Positions 1 to 8,632 of a stretch of DNA of 64,000 nucleotides are shown here, piece by piece. This stretch comes from Saprospiraceae bacterium UBA7328 (lineage in GTDB: Bacteria; Bacteroidota; Bacteroidia; Chitinophagales; Saprospiraceae). Position 1 is the stretch's first letter. Each line of letters starts with the position of its first letter. Made by a program: the position numbers and the translations under genes. The DNA lies in assembly GCA_002471345.1 (NCBI GenBank), contig DKPS01000192.1:1-64000 (forward strand), in the 5' to 3' direction. Under the pieces are notes generated by a model. It saw only the letters and a program-made list of their open reading frames with translations. It was not told the DNA's origin and ran no database searches.

Positions 1-1948
1 GAGATTAGAAGCACAATTTTCTAAAAAAGAAATTCTACAATTTTATGCAGCTCATGCTCCTTTTGGTGGCAATGTAGTAGGATTAGAGACAGCTTCAAGA
101 AAGTATTACAATAAAAGTCCCAATGAGTTAAGCTGGGCCCAAATGTCAACACTATGTGTATTACCAAATGCCCCATCATTGATACGAATGGATCGTAATG
201 CTGACAAACTAATAAAGAAAAGAAATCAACTTCTTCAAAAGCTTTACGATTCTAATTTCATTGATCATATTGAATTAGAACTTTCTTTATCAGAAGACCT
301 AAACTATGGTCACTTTCCTATTCCTCATCATACACCTCACCTTCTAGCAAAAGCAAAAAAGGAAAGTAATACAGGAAGAATTAGAACAACATTAGATGGA
401 AGGTTACAAAAAAGGATGAATGACTTGTTAGATTATCATTATGGACTATTATCTCAAAAATCCATACATAATGCTGCAGTATTTATTATAAATACACAAA
501 CTCAAGAAGTAATAGCTTATTCAGGTAATATTCCTTCTACAACAGAAGAAGCTTCAGTAGATATGGTCTCTGCTCCACGGAGTAGTGGAAGCATTCTCAA
601 ACCTTTTCTATATGCCTCAATGATAGACCAAGGTTTCATGGCTCCCCATTCCTTTGTTCAAGATATACCCATCTTCATAGATGGATTCAATCCCAAAAAC
701 TATAATGACAATTTTGCTGGTATCCTTCCTGTATCTGTAGCATTAAGCCAATCTCTTAACGTCCCTTTTGTTCTCCTTCTTCAAGAATACGGTGTAGATA
801 AATTCCGAAGAGAATTGAATAATATTGGATTAACCACTATCAACAAAAGTGCAAATCATTATGGACTTTCTCTCATCCTTGGTGGTGCGGAAGTAAGGCT
901 AGATCAACTCACAACTGCTTATTCACATATGGGTAGACAGCTTTTTGATTATGATAACTTCAGAGGAAAATATAGTTCTAGCCTTTATCCTAAATCCCAG
1001 ATTATTTTGAATCCTTCTAAAAATAAAAGAAATACTCCTCGTCTCTCACGGCATCCAAAACAGTCATTTTCAGCATCGAGCATTTATCACACATTTGATG
1101 CTATGAAAAAAGTACTCAGACCAGGTACACATGGCGGTTGGGATGTCTTTCCATCCTCCAATGAAATAGCATGGAAAACGGGTACAAGTTATGGACACAG
1201 AGATGCTTGGGCAATCGGAGTTCATCCTCAATACACTATTGGAGTATGGGTAGGGAATGCAGATGGAGAAGGACGCGACGAAATCGTAGGAGTATCTACA
1301 GCTGGCAATATTCTCTTTGACGCATTCGATCGAATTTCTATGGAAGATGGATGGTGGGCTATTCCTTATGATGATATGGATCAAGTAGTCCTGTGCAAGG
1401 GCTCTGGCATGCTTCCTTCAGTACATTGTAATGACCAGATAAAAGAATGGGTGAGTAAATCCACATTTCAGTCTGATGTCTGTCATCATCATATCTCGGT
1501 CTTGACAGACTCCACCAAAAAATATGCTGTAAATCGCTTATGCTATGACATGGATAAGGCGCAAAAAGTATCCTATTTCAAATTTTCACCTCTAGTATCT
1601 AAATATTATAAACGTTTAAATGGAAATATTGCAGATTTTCCATCTCGTCACCCAGAGTGCGAAATTTTCACAAAAACAAGTGAAGAAATGGAACTCACTT
1701 ATCCAAGCCCTTCAGAACGCATTTATATACCAAGAGACTTCAATTCAAATCGACAAAAAATTGTTGCGCAATTGGAACATAGCGACCCAAAAGTAGAAGT
1801 GTTTTGGTATCTGAATGGTGAATATTTGGGGGCAACAAAAGATTTTCACACCATGTCATTCGATGGACAAGCAGGGGGTTATGCTTTACTTTGTATTGAT
1901 CAAAGCGGTACTCAAATAGAGAGAAACTTTGAGATAGTTGGAAAATAA
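1..1948 (+). CDS. pbpC: Penicillin-binding protein 1C (3' part; start lies outside the window)
   Basis: Bifunctional murein synthase of the inner membrane, acting on lipid II and peptide stems in the periplasm. The reading frame is open from base 2, so the first ATG (143) is internal: residues before it (APFGGNVVGLETASRKYY) are the end of the glycosyltransferase (GT51) domain. The transpeptidase domain follows, with the SxxK motif (SILK, nucleophile Ser), SxN as SQSLN and KTG as WKTGTSYG. The last ~90 residues form the beta-rich C-terminal domain (BiPBP_C) that marks PBP1C. Nothing suggests loss of function. In many bacteria pbpC sits next to a bacterial alpha-2-macroglobulin gene; that would be upstream, outside the window. 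PBP1C is supported over PBP1A by the FGGN..GLE segment and the C-terminal domain. Confidence 0.93.
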   Translation, partial: RLEAQFSKKEILQFYAAHAPFGGNVVGLETASRKYYNKSPNELSWAQMSTLCVLPNAPSLIRMDRNADKLIKKRNQLLQKLYDSNFIDHIELELSLSEDLNYGHFPIPHHTPHLLAKAKKESNTGRIRTTLDGRLQKRMNDLLDYHYGLLSQKSIHNAAVFIINTQTQEVIAYSGNIPSTTEEASVDMVSAPRSSGSILKPFLYASMIDQGFMAPHSFVQDIPIFIDGFNPKNYNDNFAGILPVSVALSQSLNVPFVLLLQEYGVDKFRRELNNIGLTTINKSANHYGLSLILGGAEVRLDQLTTAYSHMGRQLFDYDNFRGKYSSSLYPKSQIILNPSKNKRNTPRLSRHPKQSFSASSIYHTFDAMKKVLRPGTHGGWDVFPSSNEIAWKTGTSYGHRDAWAIGVHPQYTIGVWVGNADGEGRDEIVGVSTAGNILFDAFDRISMEDGWWAIPYDDMDQVVLCKGSGMLPSVHCNDQIKEWVSKSTFQSDVCHHHISVLTDSTKKYAVNRLCYDMDKAQKVSYFKFSPLVSKYYKRLNGNIADFPSRHPECEIFTKTSEEMELTYPSPSERIYIPRDFNSNRQKIVAQLEHSDPKVEVFWYLNGEYLGATKDFHTMSFDGQAGGYALLCIDQSGTQIERNFEIVGK

Positions 1949-1950
1949 AA

Positions 1951-1980
1951 AATCATCGCTCAAATTAATGAACGATGATT
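1951..1980 (+). terminator. Possible hairpin terminator after pbpC
   Basis: AATCATCG (1951-1958) is exactly complementary to CGATGATT (1973-1980), with a 14-nt loop, starting 3 bases after the pbpC stop. There is no clean T-run behind it, so it may be a transcript-end hairpin rather than a classical intrinsic terminator. Confidence 0.45.
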
Positions 1981-2158
1981 ACGTCTGGTTTTTACGCCAT
2001 TTAAACCCCCTTAGAATGAAATAGTCCAAATCCGAAAGGATCTAGTTAAGCTTTATTTTTCGAAGCGTTATTGAGTGAAGTCTGGTGCCAAAGTGATACA
2101 CAAAGCTAACACTAAAACATATTATAAATTTACTTCATGTATAAATTTAACATATTAA

Positions 2159-3364
2159 TTAGTCTATTATTTTCTGCAATGCTTTATTTACCTGTTTTCC
2201 CAATTCAATTAAGTCATAATGAGTCTGCACTTTTTCTCTAATATTCGACTTTGACAAAACTATCTTGCCATCAACAATTTCTTCTATGCCTTTGAAGAAA
2301 TCTTCTTTTGTGTTGCATTTTAAAAAGTGCCTTTCATTTTCAGCATGAATACCCTCTATCCCAATTGTAGAGCTCAATACTATCTTACCAAGAGCCAATG
2401 CTTGTAAGATTTTTACACGCTGACCACTACCAGCAAATAAAGGAACAATCATCGCACTGTGGTTATTAATAAATGAAATGGCATCTGAAACTTCTTGATG
2501 AATTACAATCCCATTCAGGCTGAGCTCTCTTAATCGATTAGGCATATGCTTTCCAGCAATATGGAGCTCTACTCTATTCTTCAAATTCGAAGAATTTACT
2601 CTAGACCAAACTTCATCTATGAACCAACTCAATCCTTGTAAATTCGGCTCCCAATCTAAAGATCCGATAAAGCATATTTTAAAAATATCCCTCTCATCTA
2701 CGCTATCTTGGATTTTGTAATCATCAAGATCCAATCCAATTGGTACAACTTTGGATTTTGTTTTCACGCCTATATCTCTTATTCCTCTCTCGTCTTCAAC
2801 GCTAAGCGGGATTATTAAATCAGCCTTTTCCAATTGCCTTTTTTCATAGCGTTTTAATCTATGAGCTTGAGAGTGGTAGTACCAACTTTTCCATGTAGGA
2901 AGAAGATTGCTTAATCTTTTCCAAATTAGATGCTCAACATTGTGATTTCTAATTATCAATTTTGAATTAGAAACTAACCTTAGAGTATCAAGACAATGAG
3001 AAGAAAATATAGTCTCCATAAGGATAATATCAAAATTCGTCTCTTGTACTACTGATATCAACTCTCCCTCAAAATCATCAGATATCAAACGGTCTACATG
3101 AATTGGGTTTCTAGATAATAAAAGGTTAGAAAAAATGCCCTTAACACCAATTCTGTTATCTACAGAAACAAATCTGACTGACGAGTAATAATTCAAATGA
3201 TTAGAAATACTAGCTTCTTGCTTTTCATGCTTAATAGTATTCATTGCTAACAGAGACACCTCATTCCCCTGCAATACCAGCCCTTTCGCCATAGCGTATA
3301 CAGCAATCGCTTCGCCATCATGAAGTGGCCAAGGCACTTTCTTACATATTTGCAAAATTTTCAT
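2159..3364 (-). CDS. Glycosyltransferase, GT-B fold (family 4 type)
   Basis: Probable cytoplasmic sugar transferase using an activated nucleotide sugar; acceptor unknown. The N-terminus (KICKKVPWPLHDGEAIAV) is typical of the GT4-like acceptor domain. The C-terminal donor domain carries CFIGSLDWEPNLQGLSWF and then PLFAGSGQRVKILQALALGK, the usual nucleotide-sugar region with a Gly-rich loop. At 401 residues it has normal length and begins with ATG. It lies 9 bases downstream of a DMT-type transporter gene on the same strand and is probably cotranscribed. It resembles the glycosyltransferases of exopolysaccharide loci, but no other polysaccharide genes are near, so its product is open. Confidence 0.8.
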   Translation of the reverse strand: MKILQICKKVPWPLHDGEAIAVYAMAKGLVLQGNEVSLLAMNTIKHEKQEASISNHLNYYSSVRFVSVDNRIGVKGIFSNLLLSRNPIHVDRLISDDFEGELISVVQETNFDIILMETIFSSHCLDTLRLVSNSKLIIRNHNVEHLIWKRLSNLLPTWKSWYYHSQAHRLKRYEKRQLEKADLIIPLSVEDERGIRDIGVKTKSKVVPIGLDLDDYKIQDSVDERDIFKICFIGSLDWEPNLQGLSWFIDEVWSRVNSSNLKNRVELHIAGKHMPNRLRELSLNGIVIHQEVSDAISFINNHSAMIVPLFAGSGQRVKILQALALGKIVLSSTIGIEGIHAENERHFLKCNTKEDFFKGIEEIVDGKIVLSKSNIREKVQTHYDLIELGKQVNKALQKIID

Positions 3365-3373
3365 CTGATAGAA

Positions 3374-4318
3374 CTATACATTCCTTTTCCGTTTAGGCAG
3401 CCGATAATAGAGGCTTTTTCTGACAGCTTTTAGCTTGAAGTTAATTAGAACAACTCCAGTCAGCATGATCAATGCAGCTATCAATGATTGTATAGTTACC
3501 AATTCATCTCTAAACCACCAACCTAATAACAGAGCAATAATTGGATTCACATATGTAGCCGTTGAGACTTTATCGGGGGTCACATTTTTAAGCAAAAATG
3601 TGAAGGAAAGAAAAGCTACAACACTTCCGAAAATAGCCAAATACAACATTGCATAGTATGTGAATTCACTGAGATTAAAGAGATTTACATTTGATAAATC
3701 ATCAAACATAAAACTCATGATAAGCGTAAAGAGAGATCCAGAAGTAAACTGAATGAATGTATTTACTAAAAATGATTTGGGCATATCAGCTTTACTAATA
3801 AAAATACTGCCTATGCCCCATGAAAAAAGACACCCTACAATTGCCAAAATAGCAAACCACTGATCTGGATCAGCTAGTATTCCATTTTGACTTACCAAAA
3901 GATAGATACCAATTATCCCAAGAGCAACTCCAAAAAACACTTGACTTGATGGCTTCTTTTTGTCTGATATCCACATCATAAAAACCACCAAAAGTGGCTG
4001 TGCTGAAATTAGTAACGCAGTAAATCCAGAATCTAAATATTGCAAGACCCATGAAGTGACTCCAGAACCAATACCAAGCATCATCGTACCAGCCAGCATG
4101 GAATTTTTGACTTTTCTAATATCAATATCTTTGAATTGGCGGAAAGCCAAGGAAATCAAAAGAAGAATAATGGCTGCAATAAAAAATCTAAGAAAGGCGG
4201 TAAGATATGGCGGAATCTCTTCTATCACATAGGTCAGCACTAGGTATGTAGAGCCCCACACTACATAGATGATAAAAAATGAAATACCTATAAGGAGCCC
4301 CTTTTTGTCCATACTCAT
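3374..4318 (-). CDS. EamA/DMT-family transporter
   Basis: Inner-membrane protein with about ten predicted helices in two EamA repeats, the drug/metabolite transporter architecture; 314 residues is normal. The first repeat begins FIIYVVWGSTYLVLTYVIE, a family hallmark; the second starts around residue 155 and ends in a basic tail (KRKRNV). Such proteins export amino acids, nucleobases or other small metabolites; the substrate cannot be read here. A second ATG two codons in (4312) is an equally good start. It is the first gene of a two-gene minus-strand unit with the glycosyltransferase and is divergent from the racemase gene at 4485, with 166 bases between them for both promoters. Confidence 0.85.
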   Translation of the reverse strand: MSMDKKGLLIGISFFIIYVVWGSTYLVLTYVIEEIPPYLTAFLRFFIAAIILLLISLAFRQFKDIDIRKVKNSMLAGTMMLGIGSGVTSWVLQYLDSGFTALLISAQPLLVVFMMWISDKKKPSSQVFFGVALGIIGIYLLVSQNGILADPDQWFAILAIVGCLFSWGIGSIFISKADMPKSFLVNTFIQFTSGSLFTLIMSFMFDDLSNVNLFNLSEFTYYAMLYLAIFGSVVAFLSFTFLLKNVTPDKVSTATYVNPIIALLLGWWFRDELVTIQSLIAALIMLTGVVLINFKLKAVRKSLYYRLPKRKRNV

Positions 4319-4484
4319 TTGAATGGTGAATGTACAGAGAGCAAGTCATTTTTCACATCACTTTGAGCAGATAAAAATGCTAATAATTATCAGAAATCAG
4401 AACTAGTTAAAGAAATCATAGCTGATGTCCGATCTCTAATTGTCAGTGCTTAGATTTATAAAATAAATCTTAAAAATTTGAAAT

Positions 4485-5576
4485 ATGGGGCCACTTAAAG
4501 GAATAAAGGTTATTGAAATGGCTGGGATTGGACCGGGACCATTTGCTGGAATGTTATTAGCTGACATGGGAGCAGAAGTCATAACTATAGAGAGAAAAAA
4601 AGATGAAAAAGGAATTAGGTTACCTGACTGTAGTAGACGAGGCAAAAAGTCGATAGTATTGAATCTTAAAAGCCCAGAGGGGATAAATACTCTACTGAAA
4701 CTAGTAGAAAAGGCAGATGTACTTTTTGAAGGGTTTCGACCTGGAGTCATGGAGCGATTAGGTATAGGACCTGATGAATGCATGTCTAAAAACCCTAAAC
4801 TCATATATGGCCGTATGACAGGATGGGGCCAAACTGGGCCACTTGCTCATGCAGCAGGGCATGACATTAATTATATATCAATAACGGGAGCACTTTATGC
4901 AACAGGAAGACCAAATGAGAATCCTGTACCACCTCTAAATTTGGTAGGTGATTTTGGTGGAGGCGGTATGTTTTTAGTGACTGGCATACTAGCAGCTCTT
5001 CTTGAAGCTCAAAAATCTGGTAAAGGACAAGTTGTGGATGCTGCGATGACCGATGGATCAGCTGTCCTAATGGCTATGATTAATTCTCTTCACGCCATGG
5101 GAATCTGGTCTTCAAAAAGAGGCTCCAATCTTCTTGACTCAGCTGCACATTTTTACGATACTTACAAAACTAAAGATGATAAATATGTGTCCATAGGCTC
5201 AATTGAGCCTCAGTTCTATTCTCTACTTATAGAAAAGGCAGGCCTTGACAAGGAATATTTTAAAAATCAAATGGATCAAGGCAAATGGCCAGAAATGAAA
5301 GAAAAAATTGCAGAAGTGTTGCTAACTAAAACGCAGAAAGAATGGTGTGACATAATGGAAGGTACAGATGTATGTTTTGCACCCGTATTGGATTTTATAG
5401 AATCTCAAAAACATCCACATAATGTGGCTCGTAAAACCTATGTCAAAGTAGATGGGATGACACAACCCGCACCAGCTCCAAGATTCAGCAGAACAGAAAG
5501 TGAAGTGCTTTTTGGATCTAGAGCCGCAGGAGAAGACACAGAGCAGGTACTGAAATCTTGGAATATCACTGAATAA
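4485..5576 (+). CDS. CaiB/BaiF family III CoA-transferase, alpha-methylacyl-CoA racemase-like
   Basis: Likely inverts the 2-methyl centre of a branched acyl-CoA, or transfers CoA between acids, in the cytoplasm. Residues 2-40 (GPLKGIKVIEMAGIGPGPFA, then LLADMGAEVI) are the N-terminal signature of AMACR-type proteins. The residues expected for the racemase proton-relay pair are present: His and Asp in AGHDINY, and Asp in VGDFGGG. The 363-residue length fits AMACR (about 360-380) rather than the longer CaiB-type transferases. An SDR gene follows 17 bases later; racemase plus 3-hydroxyacyl-CoA dehydrogenase suggests branched-chain fatty acid or isoprenoid catabolism. That pathway link is inference. 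Confidence 0.85.
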   Translation: MGPLKGIKVIEMAGIGPGPFAGMLLADMGAEVITIERKKDEKGIRLPDCSRRGKKSIVLNLKSPEGINTLLKLVEKADVLFEGFRPGVMERLGIGPDECMSKNPKLIYGRMTGWGQTGPLAHAAGHDINYISITGALYATGRPNENPVPPLNLVGDFGGGGMFLVTGILAALLEAQKSGKGQVVDAAMTDGSAVLMAMINSLHAMGIWSSKRGSNLLDSAAHFYDTYKTKDDKYVSIGSIEPQFYSLLIEKAGLDKEYFKNQMDQGKWPEMKEKIAEVLLTKTQKEWCDIMEGTDVCFAPVLDFIESQKHPHNVARKTYVKVDGMTQPAPAPRFSRTESEVLFGSRAAGEDTEQVLKSWNITE

Positions 5577-5593
5577 AATAAAAAGAAAAATCT

Positions 5594-6364
5594 ATGGATA
5601 TAGAAGGAAAAGTAGCCATTGTCACAGGAGGAGCTTCAGGCTTGGGTGAAGCTACAACCAAAAATCTGGTAAATAAAGGAGCAAAAGTGCTTGTGATGGA
5701 TCTTAATCTTGATAGAGGCAAAGCATTAGTAGAAGGATTGGGAAAGGAAAATGTCCTATTTGATAAAACTGATGTCACTAGTGAAAGTCAGGTTAAAGAA
5801 GCTCTTTCCAGAGCAGTCAAAGAATTTGGAACTGTACATATTTGTGTGAATTGTGCAGGAATAGGATCAGGTCAAAAAACAGTAAACAAGAATGGTGCAC
5901 ATGATCTTGCGACTTTTGAAAAAGTCATAAAAGTCAATCTGATTGGCACTTTCAATGTACTTCGTTTATGCGCCGAAATCATGCAAAACAATGATCCAGA
6001 CCAAAATGGAGAGAGGGGTGTTATTATCAATACTGCTAGTGTTGCAGCTTTTGATGGACAGGTAGGTCAAGTCGCTTATTCGGCATCTAAAGGAGGAATC
6101 GTTGGAATGACCTTGCCTACTGCTAGAGATTTAGCAAGATCGGGAATAAGATGTATGACCATTGCACCTGGATTATTTATGACCCCACTATTTAATGGTC
6201 TTCCTGAAGAAGCAATTGCATCATTAGAAAGCCAAGTACCTTTTCCTTCACGACTTGGAAAGCCTGATGAGTATGGTAAAATGGTTGAATCTATAGTAAC
6301 AAATCCAATGCTTAATGGTGAAGTCATAAGACTTGATGGTGCAATAAGAATGGCCCCGAGATAA
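5594..6364 (+). CDS. Short-chain dehydrogenase/reductase, 3-hydroxyacyl-CoA dehydrogenase type 2-like
   Basis: NAD-dependent oxidoreductase of 256 residues. The Rossmann motif TGGASGLG is at residues 12-19, NCAG follows beta-strand 4, the catalytic Ser is in NTASVAAF, and the catalytic Tyr-Lys pair is in YSASKGG. The segment [11 protein letters not shown] and the C-terminal [11 protein letters not shown] closely recall the HSD17B10 (type 2 hydroxyacyl-CoA dehydrogenase) subgroup, which oxidises 3-hydroxy-2-methylacyl-CoA. It is transcribed with the racemase gene just upstream, consistent with adjacent steps in branched acyl-CoA degradation. The fold and SDR class are certain; the acyl-CoA substrate is inferred from context and subgroup resemblance. 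Confidence 0.88.
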   Translation: MDIEGKVAIVTGGASGLGEATTKNLVNKGAKVLVMDLNLDRGKALVEGLGKENVLFDKTDVTSESQVKEALSRAVKEFGTVHICVNCAGIGSGQKTVNKNGAHDLATFEKVIKVNLIGTFNVLRLCAEIMQNNDPDQNGERGVIINTASVAAFDGQVGQVAYSASKGGIVGMTLPTARDLARSGIRCMTIAPGLFMTPLFNGLPEEAIASLESQVPFPSRLGKPDEYGKMVESIVTNPMLNGEVIRLDGAIRMAPR

Positions 6365-6420
6365 GATATGGCTTGACCCTAATTTGAATAACAGATTTTT
6401 TTCTATTCAATATATCCAAA

Positions 6421-7356
6421 GTGAATATTCAGCAAAGATTAAATATCAAATTTCCATTAGTTATTGATGGAGGTTTATCGAATGAATTAGAAAATCAGGG
6501 TTGCGATCTCAATCATAAATTATGGACAGCCCGTCTACTTGATTCTCATGTTCAAGCAATAAAGAATGTACATCTTAATTATATGAGAGCAGGTGCTCAA
6601 TGTATCGCCTCAGCTAGTTATCAGGCAAGTATTCCTGGTTTAATAGAAAATGGATATTCAAAGAAGGAAGCAAAAGCCCTATTGAACAAAAGTATCATTC
6701 TTGTCAAAGAGACAAGAGAAGCATATTATAAAGAAAAAGGAAAAGAAGAAGATGTTTATATTGTTGCTAGCATAGGTCCATATGGTGCTTATAAAGCTGA
6801 CGGCTCTGAATATAGAGGCAATTATGGATTGAGTTTCAATGACTTAAAAGAGTTTCATCAAGAGAGGCTAGAAATATTCGATAAATCAGTAGCCGATATA
6901 ATCGCATTTGAGACTATTCCAGATAAAATAGAAGCTGAAGTAATTGCTGAGTTAACTATGAATTGCGATAAACCATGCTGGGTGTCCTTCTCATGCAAAG
7001 ATGATCAACATATTTCAGACGGCACTCCAATATCCAAAGTTGCAAATCTCTTTGCTGACCACCCATCTTTTTTCGCTATTGGAGCGAATTGTATTCCTCC
7101 AGACTTTGTACCTGGAATTATAGCATCTCTTAAAGAATATACCAAAGAAAAACACATTATTATTTACCCGAATTCTGGAGGATACTATGATAGTAAGGGT
7201 AAAAAGTGGTATGCAAATAATGAGAAGTTTGCATTAAAAAACCATGTAGATCTTTGGAGAAAATTGGGCGCTGATATCATAGGTGGATGCTGTAAAATTG
7301 GATCAAGTGAAATAGCAGAACTGAAATCACATATAAATTCTCAGAAGTCCTCATAG
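6421..7356 (+). CDS. Homocysteine S-methyltransferase family protein (MmuM-like)
   Basis: Zn-dependent methyltransferase domain (pfam S-methyl_trans) that moves a methyl group, typically from S-methylmethionine or S-adenosylmethionine, to homocysteine. The protein opens with VIDGGLSNELENQGCDL, matching the DGG/ELE start of the family, and has the three zinc ligands: Cys in GANCIPP and the Cys pair in GGCCKIG near the C-terminus. Length (311) matches MmuM. The start is GTG at 6421; no upstream ATG is in frame. It sits 56 bases after the SDR gene and may be a loose operon member. No vitamin B12 or folate domain is attached, so it is not MetH. Confidence 0.85.
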   Translation: MNIQQRLNIKFPLVIDGGLSNELENQGCDLNHKLWTARLLDSHVQAIKNVHLNYMRAGAQCIASASYQASIPGLIENGYSKKEAKALLNKSIILVKETREAYYKEKGKEEDVYIVASIGPYGAYKADGSEYRGNYGLSFNDLKEFHQERLEIFDKSVADIIAFETIPDKIEAEVIAELTMNCDKPCWVSFSCKDDQHISDGTPISKVANLFADHPSFFAIGANCIPPDFVPGIIASLKEYTKEKHIIIYPNSGGYYDSKGKKWYANNEKFALKNHVDLWRKLGADIIGGCCKIGSSEIAELKSHINSQKSS

Positions 7357-7446
7357 AAGAAACAGATTCAATATCTCTTTGTAACCTTACTATAATGACC
7401 AGTTGAGACCTAATGCCTTTCTTTGCGTCTCATTAGTAAAAGTCAT

Positions 7447-8358
7447 ATGCGAGCATTGGTTATATCAGGTGGAGGAAGTAAGGGAGCATTTGCAGGGGGT
7501 GTTTCAGAGTTTCTGATTAATGAACTAAAGCTCAAATATGATATTTTAATTGGCACCTCAACAGGGAGTCTTTTGGTTCCTCAATTGGCTATAGGAGAAG
7601 TGGATGCTATTAAATATGCTTTCTCCAATGTGACGAACAAAGACATCTATAGTGTTTGTCCTTTCAGAGTAATGCGAACCAAAGACGGCGCTTTCCGAAC
7701 CAAAATGAACCACTCCAATATATTGAGGATGTTTCTAAGAGGTAAAAAAACTTTTGGTGAACATAAAACGCTCCTTAAAACTATAAAAAACACTATCCCT
7801 CGAGCCCACTTTGATAGAATTCAACATAGTGGCAAGAAAGTAATTGCCTCTGTATCTAATCTTACTCGCAATATCGTAGAATACAAATATGCTTCAGACT
7901 GTACTTACGAAGACTATATGGAATGGATGTGGACAAGTGCCAGTTTTGTACCATTTATGGGAATAGTAGACAAGAATGGATATGAATATGCAGATGGAGG
8001 ATTCGGCAGTTTGGTACCCGTGGAAGAAGCAATAAATGCTGGAGCTACAGAAGTAGATGTAATAGTACTTAATCCCAAGTACAGTATACCTGAACCAAGA
8101 AGCACTAAAAATGCTTTTGATGTAATTATGCGAACATTAGAATTCATGCACTATCGCATAGGTAGGCATGATGTATACATTGGTCACTTGCAAAGTGTAT
8201 ATGACGACACAGTTCATGTCAATTTTATTTATACCCCTCGTCTCCTTACAGACTATTCATTCTTATTTGATCCGCCACAGATGAAACAATGGTGGCAGGA
8301 AGGTTTTGATCATGCTCGAAAATTATATGATGATGGGGATTTATTTACATCATACTGA
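7447..8358 (+). CDS. Patatin-like phospholipase
   Basis: Predicted lipid acyl hydrolase with a Ser-Asp dyad. The oxyanion-hole loop ISGGGSKGAFAGGV is at the N-terminus, the nucleophile elbow is GTSTGS (GxSxG) and the catalytic Asp is in YADGGFGSLVP. I place the start at ATG 7447, directly before RALVISGGGSKG, giving 303 residues; a TTG eight codons upstream (7423) adds residues with no family counterpart. No signal peptide or membrane span is visible, so the protein is probably cytoplasmic or peripheral. It is independent of its neighbours, with 90 bases upstream and 274 downstream. A second, membrane-anchored patatin is found at 27450. Confidence 0.87.
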   Translation: MRALVISGGGSKGAFAGGVSEFLINELKLKYDILIGTSTGSLLVPQLAIGEVDAIKYAFSNVTNKDIYSVCPFRVMRTKDGAFRTKMNHSNILRMFLRGKKTFGEHKTLLKTIKNTIPRAHFDRIQHSGKKVIASVSNLTRNIVEYKYASDCTYEDYMEWMWTSASFVPFMGIVDKNGYEYADGGFGSLVPVEEAINAGATEVDVIVLNPKYSIPEPRSTKNAFDVIMRTLEFMHYRIGRHDVYIGHLQSVYDDTVHVNFIYTPRLLTDYSFLFDPPQMKQWWQEGFDHARKLYDDGDLFTSY

Positions 8359-8632
8359 TATGATTTAAGGGTCGATTTCTAACTAAGACCTCTAAATATT
8401 AATGATTACCCTAATACAAAAATTTCATTTCGGGGAGAAACCACTATAAAAATGGCCTCAATCCTTACTTTCTTGCATAAATAATGATAGAAAGAATTTC
8501 GTCCAGAATAAATTTTACGTGTCTCTTCAATATGATACCTGCATACCCTAAAAATTAAACTTTATGAAAATTGAGTACAAAACAGAATAATGTTCCTTAT
8601 TACTTCAGAAATATGAAATAACCTTTACTCTA

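Noticed and set aside
1070..1384. Antisense frame of 104 codons inside pbpC
   Set aside because: Lies over the transpeptidase active-site region and is a shadow frame.
4436..4804. Antisense frame of 122 codons over the racemase gene
   Set aside because: It mirrors the strongly conserved N-terminus of the racemase and has no family features.
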